The notes beneath the pieces were generated by a model. It was not told the origin of the DNA, made no database searches, and saw only the letters and a list, made by a program, of their open reading frames with translations. DNA of 10,174 nucleotides from Thalassolituus sp. UBA674 (GTDB lineage Bacteria; Pseudomonadota; Gammaproteobacteria; Pseudomonadales; Oceanobacteraceae): assembly GCA_002298335.1 (NCBI GenBank), contig DBNK01000038.1:1-10174 (forward strand), given 5' to 3'. Positions 1 to 5,313 of the stretch are shown one piece after another; within the stretch, counting starts at the first letter, position 1, and the number at the start of each line of letters is the position of its first letter. Made by a program: the position numbers and the translations under genes.

Positions 1-251
1 GAGCACTATGAGAAATCCGGGCTAGTATGAGCAGAAAGGGAAACTGCTGGGACAACGCTGCCATGGAATCATTCTTCTCAAGGCTCAAAGTTGTATCCGT
101 TTATGCAGAGCAACCCGCGACAAAGCAGGAAGCGTACTCGCTCGTATTTGAATACATCGAACTGTTTTATAACCGAGTACGAAGGCACTCTGCAATAGGC
201 TATAAAAGCCCGGCAGAGTATGAACAGGAATATCACGATAAGTGTGCCTGA
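1..251 (+). pseudogene. IS3-family transposase OrfB, C-terminal fragment with frame break
   Basis: This is the end of an integrase-core (DDE, rve family) transposase. The intact part, from 27, contains the motif SMSRKGNCWDNAAMESFF, which carries the catalytic glutamate (the E of AMESFF), then RLK and the closing NRVRRHSAIGYKSPAEYE typical of IS3 OrfB. The frame upstream does not connect. Positions 1-27 read EHYEKSGLV and then stop at 28-30, whereas the conserved motif is in another frame from 24. IS3 elements shift frame between orfA and orfB, not at this place, so this looks like a real mutation or a sequencing error. The N-terminal catalytic aspartates are outside the window. The gene stops at 249-251, 30 bp before the IS end. 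Confidence 0.85.
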
Positions 252-253
252 AA

Positions 254-281
254 CGGTGTCTACTTTTCGTGGGTAGGATCA
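254..281 (+). repeat. IS3-group right terminal inverted repeat (IRR)
   Basis: The last ~28 bp of the element include GTGTCTACTTTTCG and GGGTAGGATCA. In reverse complement this starts TGATCCTACCCAC, the usual terminal sequence of the IS3 group. The host sequence resumes at about 282 (CTTCTGTC). The partner left repeat is outside the window, so the exact inner limit is approximate. Confidence 0.8.
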
Positions 282-295
282 CTTCTGTCTTGATC

Positions 296-637
296 ATGGG
301 GATGGGGGCCGCCATAGCATTGCCTGCTGGTGTCATACAGCCTGTAGTTGATATGTCTGGCCTGCTGGGATTTACTCTGATAGACCTCATTACCATTGCT
401 ATTCCACTGGCCGCAGTCTTCCTGGTTGTCGGTCTTGTCTGTAAGTATCTTCTGAATAAACCTGATATCTGGTTTTACGTTACCTTGCTTGCGCCGCTGC
501 TTATATTGCAGGTTTACCTTCTGATACCCACATCGTCACAACTGGAAGCTACTGTGTCTGTGTTACCTCGCTTTCTGTTACTGGCGGCATGTCTGTATTT
601 TATGGTTCGTTCCCATAAACCGTTTTCAGCTGAATGA
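296..637 (+). CDS. Small hydrophobic membrane protein of unknown function, possibly 5'-truncated by the IS
   Basis: I do not recognise this protein. From ATG 296 it has 113 residues and is strongly hydrophobic. Likely membrane segments are about residues 28-52 (LIDLITIAIPLAAVFLVVG and on), 58-77 (YVTLLAPLLILQVYLLIP) and 88-105 (LPRFLLLAACLYFMV), followed by a short polar tail ending HKPFSAE. The reading frame stays open upstream across the IS end to a GTG at 242, so residues before 282 would be IS-encoded. Neither ATG 296, ATG 302 nor TTG 290 has a well-spaced Shine-Dalgarno sequence. This fits a gene that lost its start when the IS inserted, though a natural weak start cannot be excluded. 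A terminator follows at 655-677, so this is the end of a transcription unit. Confidence 0.5.
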   Translation: MGMGAAIALPAGVIQPVVDMSGLLGFTLIDLITIAIPLAAVFLVVGLVCKYLLNKPDIWFYVTLLAPLLILQVYLLIPTSSQLEATVSVLPRFLLLAACLYFMVRSHKPFSAE

Positions 638-654
638 ATACTGATTATATATTG

Positions 655-677
655 AAAAGCCCTTCGGGGTTTTTTTT
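655..677 (+). terminator. Intrinsic terminator after the small membrane protein gene
   Basis: AAAAGCCC, a TTCG tetraloop, then GGG and a run of eight T form a compact hairpin. The stem has CCC/GGG, one G-T wobble and A/T pairs, and the U-tract begins directly after it. It lies 18 bp past the stop at 635-637 and separates that gene from the DUF3303 gene. Confidence 0.8.
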
Positions 678-734
678 ATTCTCACTATTCTGTCTCTGCA
701 TCAGTCTTTGCTCAATTTTATAAAACAGGTTTCT

Positions 735-971
735 ATGAAAAAATACATGGTTGTTGAGAACTTCAAACCCGGGTTGATGGAAGAGAACTACCGGGTTTAT
801 AACGAGAAAGGCAGGCAGTTCCCGGAGGGGTTGTATTATCTGAACTCCTGGGTTAATTCAGAGAAGAACATCTGCTTCCAGCTTATGGAGTCAAATGACG
901 AATCACTGTTTTATGAGTGGTTCCGTAAGTGGGAGGCGTATGTTGATTTTGAGCTGTTTCCACTGGATTGA
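735..971 (+). CDS. DUF3303 domain protein
   Basis: A 78-residue soluble protein that closely matches the DUF3303 pattern as I know it: MVVENFKPG near the start, Y..F/N.KGRQFPEGLYYLNSW in the middle, CFQLMESND, then FYEWFRKWEAYVDFELFPL at the end. The domain fills the whole protein and resembles small ferredoxin-like (dimeric alpha/beta barrel) proteins. No biochemical role is established. ATG 735 is chosen because AGG at 727-729 lies 5 nt upstream; an in-frame TTG at 708 would add nine residues but has no ribosome site. The gene follows a terminator and so needs its own promoter, which I could not identify. The bases look more AT-rich than priA and beyond, consistent with acquired DNA. Confidence 0.8.
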   Translation: MKKYMVVENFKPGLMEENYRVYNEKGRQFPEGLYYLNSWVNSEKNICFQLMESNDESLFYEWFRKWEAYVDFELFPLD

Positions 972-986
972 ACACCTGATATGAAG

Positions 987-1011
987 CCTTTTCTGCCGTT
1001 AAGGCGAAAGG
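987..1011 (+). repeat. Imperfect stem-loop between the DUF3303 and DUF6122 genes
   Basis: CCTTT (987-991) pairs with AAAGG (1007-1011), and GCC (995-997) with GGC (1003-1005) around loop GTTAA, with bulges between. There is no T-run, so it is not a convincing intrinsic terminator. It lies in the 68 bp gap between the two genes and could be a processing or stabilising hairpin. Confidence 0.3.
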
Positions 1012-1039
1012 TGCCTGCTGTGCTCAGTAACTTCCATTT

Positions 1040-1357
1040 ATGATTCATATTGCCTTACATTTTATTGTTCCACTGGTGATCGCTCTGGTGTTCTTCAGAT
1101 CACAGTGGAAGGCGGCGTTTGCCATCATGATGCTGACTATGGTGGTGGATGTGGATCACCTGCTGGCTGACCCGGTGTACGATCCGGGGCGTTGCAGTAT
1201 CGGCTTCCATCCGCTGCACCGGCTGTTCATCATTCCTCTGTATGTGCTGCTGTGCTTTTTCCCGAAAACCCGCTTGGCCGGTCTTGGTCTGACGGTACAT
1301 ATGGTTCTGGATTCTGTTGACTGTCAGTTCACCAACGGTGTCTGGTTTCAACCCTGA
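1040..1357 (+). CDS. DUF6122-like membrane protein
   Basis: A 105-residue integral membrane protein. Segments at about 5-20, 24-38, 61-74 and 79-95 are hydrophobic. Between them lie conserved-looking polar clusters: D37-V-D39-H40, the stretch DPGRCSIGFHPLH (residues 48-60) and H87..D91. This pattern matches the DUF6122 family as I remember it. Asp/His clusters of this kind also occur in the YdjM-type membrane 'metal-dependent hydrolases', so a metal site at the membrane face is possible but inferred. Length agrees with the family. ATG 1040 has only a weak ribosome site upstream. The stop lies 22 bp from the priA stop (convergent), with no clear terminator between them. Confidence 0.72.
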   Translation: MIHIALHFIVPLVIALVFFRSQWKAAFAIMMLTMVVDVDHLLADPVYDPGRCSIGFHPLHRLFIIPLYVLLCFFPKTRLAGLGLTVHMVLDSVDCQFTNGVWFQP

Positions 1358-1379
1358 TTTATTTCGAAAGTCAGAAAAT

Positions 1380-3602
1380 TCAGAGCGTATCCACGGGGTC
1401 GACGTCCAGGTGCCAGCGCACCCGGTTATAGCCTTTCAGCGTTTCCAGTTGCTGTACGATGACATCCAGACATTGATGCAGTGGCTGGCGTTGCGGGCAG
1501 AAAAACTGCAGCTGAAAACGGAAGCGTCCGTTGCGGCGTTCCATAATGGCCGGAAAGGGGCCTAGCACGCTGATTGGTGCACTGTGTTTGCCGTTCTTAT
1601 CCGGTCCTCTCTGGCTCAACCAGATACGGGTGAACTCGCGGGCTTCTTCGAGCAGGCGTTTGGCCTGCGCTTTATCGTCACACTCACTGCGCAGCATGGC
1701 CATGTGTGCGTACGGCGGCAGTTGCTGATCGAGGCGTTCCTGCAGCAGCGCCAGTGCGAGAGCGTGGTAGCCATTGTCGATCAGCAGGTTAAGTTTGGGG
1801 TGGTCGGCATAGAGGGTCTGAATCCAGACTTCACCGGGGTTTTCTGCCCGGCCAGCACGTCCGGCCACCTGTTTGATCAGTTGTGCTGTGTGCTCCATGC
1901 CCCGGAAGTCGGCACTGAACAGCCCGGCATCGGCATCGGGGATAACCACTAACGTCACATCCGGAAAATGATGGCCTTTGGCCAGCATCTGGGTGCCGAC
2001 CAGTATGCAGGGTTCGCCCTGGGCGAGGTCATCGAGCAGATGATCAAAGGCGTCTTTGCTGCGGATGGTGTCGCGGTCTACGCGTTTTACCGGTACATCC
2101 GGGAACATCTGCTTCAGGGCGTCTTCCAGCCGTTCGGTGCCCTGACCGATCGGGTCAAGCTGCGGATTCTGGCAATCCGGGCATTGCAGTGGAGTGGGCT
2201 GTTGGGCATCGCAGTGGTGGCAGTGCAGGTGCGGCGGATACTGGTGCAGGGTCATGCGCGCATCGCAGCGGCGGCATTCGGCCATCCAGCCACATTCGCG
2301 GCAGGCGAGCAGGGGGGCAAAGCCGCGGCGGTTGATGAACACCAGCACCTGCTTATCCTGATTCAGATGCTTGTGCATGGCCTGAATCACAGGTTCAGCG
2401 AACCCGGAAATTAAAGGTTGATGCAGAATGCTGTGCAGCTTCATACCGGGAGGCCGGGCCTTGCCGGCACGGCGGGTAAGCTTGAGGTGCAGATAGCGCC
2501 CGCTGAGTGCATTGTGCAGGGTCTCGAGTGAGGGGGTGGCCGAACCTAGCACTACCGGTACCTGCTCTTCGCGGCCACGGATCAGGGCAAAATCACGCGC
2601 CGAGTATCGGAGGCCGTCCTGCTGGCGGAAGGACGCATCGTGCTCTTCATCCAGAATAATCAGCCCGGGTTCGGGCATGGGGGTGAAGATGGCAGAGCGG
2701 GTGCCGATCAGAATCCGCGCTTTACCTTCCCGCACCTGGCGCCAGGCCTGCAGGCGTTCGCGGTCGTTGAGGCCACTGTGCATCAGTGCCACGGGTACGG
2801 CAAAACGCTCGCGGAAGCGCCGCACTGTCTGCGGCGTCAGTCCGATTTCAGGCACCAGAATCAGGGCCTGCTTACCCTTTTCCAGTACCTGATCAATCAG
2901 CTGTAGATAGACCTCGGTTTTGCCGGAGCCGGTCACGCCTTCCAGCAGGCTGGCCTTAAAACTGCCCAGACAAGCGGTCAGCGCTTCGGTGGCCTGTTGC
3001 TGCTGATCATTCAGTGCCAGCGGCGGCTGATTGACCTCCGGAACCGGTGGTACGCCGAGCGCAGATACCTCGTCGATCAGACCCAGTTCTTCCAGCCTGC
3101 GGCACTGGGCGAGGGTAAAGCCGGCGCTGGTCAGTTCGCTGTGACTGATCAGGGTTTTACCGTCAAATGCTGCCCACAGGGCCTGCTGTTTTGCACCTTT
3201 CAGGACAGGTGCTGTGGCCGTCAGTGAGGCTTTGCGCCAGTGGCGGTCATTGGCTTCACTGGGATCACTGCCACGGCGCAGCATGACGGGTAGCCAGTGC
3301 TCCAGCACTTCCCCGGGGCTGTGGTGGTAATAATCTGAAAGCCAGCGCGCCAGTTTCAGTTCACGTTCGCCCAACAGAGGTTCGTCATCCAGCCGCTGCA
3401 ACAGTGGACGGAGTTTGTTGTGCGGAACTTCGGTGTGAGCTCTGGTGCCTATTACGATCCCGGTGAGCAGTTGGCGGCCGAATTCCGCACGCACCCGTTG
3501 ACCGGGTTGGTAGGCGCTGATGGGATCGTCAGAGACGGGCAGATAGTCGAACGTCCGCCTCAAAGGCACGGGCAGAGCGACATCGACAACAAAAAAGGAC
3601 AT
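1380..3602 (-). CDS. priA: Primosomal replication restart helicase PriA
   Basis: PriA is a 3'-to-5' superfamily 2 DNA helicase that binds abandoned forks and directs reloading of the replicative helicase. The 740 residues match the usual length (about 730). An N-terminal DNA-binding domain covers residues 1 to ~200. The helicase core follows: Walker A GVTGSGKT at 222-229, DEEH at 318-321 and GSATPS near 353-358. A zinc region carries eight cysteines at 434, 437, 443, 446, 461, 464, 474 and 477. Later motifs include GTERLEDAL, GTQMLAKGHHFPDV and QVAGRAGRA. All key residues are present and the frame is intact. The gene is divergent from rpmE across 123 bp and shares the promoter region with it. 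Upstream of ATG 3602 the ribosome site is weak, which would suit low expression. Confidence 0.98.
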   Translation of the reverse strand: MSFFVVDVALPVPLRRTFDYLPVSDDPISAYQPGQRVRAEFGRQLLTGIVIGTRAHTEVPHNKLRPLLQRLDDEPLLGERELKLARWLSDYYHHSPGEVLEHWLPVMLRRGSDPSEANDRHWRKASLTATAPVLKGAKQQALWAAFDGKTLISHSELTSAGFTLAQCRRLEELGLIDEVSALGVPPVPEVNQPPLALNDQQQQATEALTACLGSFKASLLEGVTGSGKTEVYLQLIDQVLEKGKQALILVPEIGLTPQTVRRFRERFAVPVALMHSGLNDRERLQAWRQVREGKARILIGTRSAIFTPMPEPGLIILDEEHDASFRQQDGLRYSARDFALIRGREEQVPVVLGSATPSLETLHNALSGRYLHLKLTRRAGKARPPGMKLHSILHQPLISGFAEPVIQAMHKHLNQDKQVLVFINRRGFAPLLACRECGWMAECRRCDARMTLHQYPPHLHCHHCDAQQPTPLQCPDCQNPQLDPIGQGTERLEDALKQMFPDVPVKRVDRDTIRSKDAFDHLLDDLAQGEPCILVGTQMLAKGHHFPDVTLVVIPDADAGLFSADFRGMEHTAQLIKQVAGRAGRAENPGEVWIQTLYADHPKLNLLIDNGYHALALALLQERLDQQLPPYAHMAMLRSECDDKAQAKRLLEEAREFTRIWLSQRGPDKNGKHSAPISVLGPFPAIMERRNGRFRFQLQFFCPQRQPLHQCLDVIVQQLETLKGYNRVRWHLDVDPVDTL

Positions 3603-3610
3603 GAAAAAGC

Positions 3611-3638
3611 TTGCTGATATGGACGGCTCTGGTATTAT
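3611..3638 (+). promoter_or_regulatory. Predicted extended -10 sigma-70 promoter of rpmE
   Basis: TTGCTG (3611-3616), a 16 bp spacer, and TATTAT (3633-3638) preceded by TGG, an extended -10 element. The start would be near 3645, leaving a leader of about 80 nt. That leader contains CCGG and CGC/GCG complementarities (about 3670-3706) that can form a stem before the ribosome site. Autogenous control through the leader is reported for E. coli rpmE; whether it applies here is not shown. Confidence 0.6.
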
Positions 3639-3661
3639 GCGCGACCTTCGATATTAAACAA
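3634..3661 (-). promoter_or_regulatory. Predicted sigma-70 promoter of priA
   Basis: On the minus strand, TTGTTT (3661-3656) and CATAAT (3639-3634) are separated by 16 bp. Transcription would begin near 3627, about 24 nt before the priA ATG. The -10 uses the same bases as the rpmE -10 on the other strand. This is a sequence prediction only. Confidence 0.5.
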
Positions 3662-3725
3662 CCAGTAGCGCGGTTCCGGTTTGCAGAAAGCTTCCGGGTG
3701 GCGGCGTGAAGAATAGAGGTGATGT

Positions 3726-3938
3726 ATGAAAGCTGGTATTCATCCTGAATACGCCGTTCTGGAAGCAACCTGCTCCTGCGGCAACGTGATCAAAACCAAG
3801 TCCACCAAGCCAGGCGCTATCTACCTGGACGTGTGCTCCGCCTGCCACCCGTTCTACACTGGTAAGCAGAAAGTGGTAGACACCGGTGGTCGTATCGACC
3901 GCTTCCAGAAGCGTTTCTCTGGTTTCGGCAAGAAGTAA
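3726..3938 (+). CDS. rpmE: 50S ribosomal protein bL31, zinc-binding (C+) form
   Basis: bL31 sits in the central protuberance of the 50S subunit and bridges to the 30S head. The 70-residue sequence begins MKAGIHPEY and contains the zinc ligands C16, C18, C37 and C40 (CSC and CSAC), marking the primary C+ type and not the zinc-independent paralogue (ykgM/rpmE2) used in zinc starvation. The basic C-terminus (DRFQKRFSGFGKK) binds rRNA. AGAGGTG at 3715-3721 is a strong ribosome site just before ATG 3726; an out-of-frame ATG at 3722 is ignored. The gene is monocistronic, with its own promoter and a strong terminator. Confidence 0.98.
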   Translation: MKAGIHPEYAVLEATCSCGNVIKTKSTKPGAIYLDVCSACHPFYTGKQKVVDTGGRIDRFQKRFSGFGKK

Positions 3939-3963
3939 TCTTCCCGTCTCAGAAAATGCTCCG

Positions 3964-3990
3964 AAAAACCCGCCTTGTGCGGGTTTTTTT
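3964..3990 (+). terminator. Intrinsic terminator of rpmE
   Basis: AAAAACCCGC, loop CTTGT, and GCGGGTTTTT form a perfect 10 bp stem, and the T-run continues to seven. It starts 26 bp after the rpmE stop. The A-run on the upstream side would give a U-run on the opposite strand as well, but no minus-strand gene ends here. Confidence 0.95.
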
Positions 3991-4110
3991 GTGCCAGTTC
4001 CCCACGCATCAGCACTGAAAATGTGACCTTCTTCTCTGGTATCTCCTGTCATACACCGCATTCCGGCAGCCTTTCTGGCAGGTGCTATGCTTAACAAAGG
4101 GAGGTGCACT

Positions 4111-4632
4111 ATGGCCAAAGCCCAGGAATTTGATTTAAGCAAAGACGGTGTGTCAGAGAAGAAACCTTCTCTGCTCAGCCGTCTGCGCCCGTCTAAAAAA
4201 ATCGTTATCACGGTGCTGATTGCATTGGCTGTGATGGTGGCTGCTGCCTTGCTGACTTTCGGCATCATTAAGTTGCTGGAGCGGGAGCCTGCTCCGGAAC
4301 CGGCACTGCAGCCCGATCTGGAAGCACTGCAACGCCGGGTTGATACACTGGAAATGAAAGTTCAGGTGTATGAAGAGTCGTTCGGCATTTACCGTAAATC
4401 GCTGGAGATCAGTGACCCGGCGGTATTTCAGGCGGTGTTGCTGCAGCAGGAAGAAAGCTATCAGCTGCATCTGAATGCCCTGAAGCAGGGTATGCGGGAT
4501 CTCTCCAAGATGCTGCCGGGCTCACGCACCTGGCTGGAAATGTACGAAGAGCAGATGGATGAAGCCATCAGCCAGAGCAAAGTACGCGAGCGTGAGCTGA
4601 AGACGATGCAGATCGCACCAGCGGCAGAATAA
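4111..4632 (+). CDS. Single-pass membrane protein with helical domain, unknown function
   Basis: I do not recognise a named family. The 173-residue protein has a polar, basic N-terminus (residues 1-30, with RLRPSKK), one transmembrane helix (about 31-53, IVITVLIALAVMVAAALLTFG) and a mostly alpha-helical region (66-165). In that region, a stretch with heptad-like spacing (LEALQRRVDTLEMKVQVYEE) suggests a coiled coil. Positive charges before the helix predict N-in topology with the helical domain in the periplasm. ATG 4111 is chosen over ATG 4087 because AGGGAGGTG lies at an ideal distance before it. The gene follows the rpmE terminator and is convergent with gloC. No clear promoter was found in 3991-4110; a weak TATGCT at 4086-4091 is too close to the ribosome site. 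Confidence 0.75.
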   Translation: MAKAQEFDLSKDGVSEKKPSLLSRLRPSKKIVITVLIALAVMVAAALLTFGIIKLLEREPAPEPALQPDLEALQRRVDTLEMKVQVYEESFGIYRKSLEISDPAVFQAVLLQQEESYQLHLNALKQGMRDLSKMLPGSRTWLEMYEEQMDEAISQSKVRERELKTMQIAPAAE

Positions 4633-4642
4633 AAGCTGCCGC
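4621..4642. repeat. Perfect inverted repeat spanning a stop codon in a convergent gap
   Basis: GCGGCAG (4621-4627) and CTGCCGC (4636-4642) enclose an 8-base loop that contains the TAA stop of the membrane protein gene. It lies in the 23 bp gap between convergent genes, so it would form a hairpin in both transcripts. Neither strand has a following T-run, so it is more likely a 3' stabilising or weak attenuating hairpin than a full intrinsic terminator. Confidence 0.4.
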
Positions 4643-4655
4643 TGCTCCGCTCAGG

Positions 4656-5303
4656 TCAGCCCCGGTGATCGGCGACGAAGGGGTTGGTCTGGCGCTCCCG
4701 CCCGAAGGTCGAGTTCGGCCCGTGCCCGCAGACAAACTCCACCTCATCCCCCAGTGGGAACAGCTTGCCACGGATGGAATTGATCAGTTGCTGATGATTG
4801 CCGCGGGGGAAATCCGTGCGTCCTATTGAGCCGTTAAAGATCACATCACCGACCAGCGCAAACTTCTGCTCCGGCTGATAAAACACCACATGTCCGGGGG
4901 TGTGGCCGGGGGTGTGAATGACCTGCAGTGTTACCTTGCCCACGGTGACTGTGTCTCCGTCTTCCAGCCAGCGGTCCGGCGTGAAGGTGCGTGCCGGAGT
5001 AAAGCCATAAGCGGCAGACTGCTTCGGCAGTAATTCAATCCAGAACTGATCTTCTTTCTGTGGCCCGGTGATCGGGATACCCAGCTTTTCTGCCAGATCG
5101 GCGGTGCCACCGGCGTGGTCGACATGGGCGTGCGTCAGCCAGATGGCCACTGGTTTAGCCTGCATTTTCTGCAGTGCCTGTTCGATGCGCTCCAGGTCTC
5201 CGCCGGGATCAACGATGGCGGCTTCATGGGTTTCCTGACACATCAGGATGGTGCAGTTCTGCTGGAAGGGCGTGACAGGAACAATGGCTAAGGCAGCTGG
5301 CAT
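4656..5303 (-). CDS. gloC: GloC/YcbL-type metallo-beta-lactamase-fold hydrolase (hydroxyacylglutathione hydrolase type)
   Basis: Members of this single-domain family hydrolyse S-lactoylglutathione and related thioesters, the second step of methylglyoxal detoxification, using a binuclear metal site in the cytoplasm. The 215 residues equal the length of E. coli YcbL (GloC). Metal ligands are visible: H58, H60, D62 and H63 in THAHVDH, H134 in HTPGHTPGH, D153 in GDVIFNG and H194 in CGHGP. IPVTPFQQNC-like residues at the N-terminus and GRTDFPRG are also family features. ATG 5303 is preferred; an upstream TTG at 5327 overlaps the preceding gene and has no ribosome site. The stop of the transglutaminase-like gene lies 10 bp upstream, so the two are probably co-transcribed. 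The long C-terminal domain of classical GloB is absent. Substrate is inferred from homology. Confidence 0.88.
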   Translation of the reverse strand: MPAALAIVPVTPFQQNCTILMCQETHEAAIVDPGGDLERIEQALQKMQAKPVAIWLTHAHVDHAGGTADLAEKLGIPITGPQKEDQFWIELLPKQSAAYGFTPARTFTPDRWLEDGDTVTVGKVTLQVIHTPGHTPGHVVFYQPEQKFALVGDVIFNGSIGRTDFPRGNHQQLINSIRGKLFPLGDEVEFVCGHGPNSTFGRERQTNPFVADHRG

Positions 5304-5313
5304 GACGGGTCCG

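Larger units (their letters stand above)
1..281 (+). mobile_element. Right-hand end of an IS3-family (IS3 group) insertion sequence
   Basis: The window opens inside the transposase and the element ends at about 281. Two things support this: the C-terminal part of an IS3-type OrfB transposase, and a right terminal sequence whose reverse complement begins TGATCCTACCCAC. That matches the IS3-group pattern of ends starting TGATC, then TACCCA, then a GTGGACAC or GTAGACAC-like block. The left end lies outside the window, so neither element length nor a target duplication can be tested. With the transposase frame apparently broken, this copy is probably immobile unless helped in trans. Confidence 0.88.

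Noticed and set aside
282..1370. Possible integron gene cassettes: several small same-strand genes of unknown function in a row
   Set aside because: No attC-like pairs (RYYYAAC with GTTRRRY at suitable spacing) were found between the genes, and the gaps are mostly too short for attC sites. One gene pair is separated by an ordinary terminator.
1968..2414. Long plus-strand open frames inside priA (for example 1968-2414 and 2512-2892)
   Set aside because: They are shadows of the conserved priA coding strand. They show no recognisable motif and lack ribosome sites, and priA is intact throughout.
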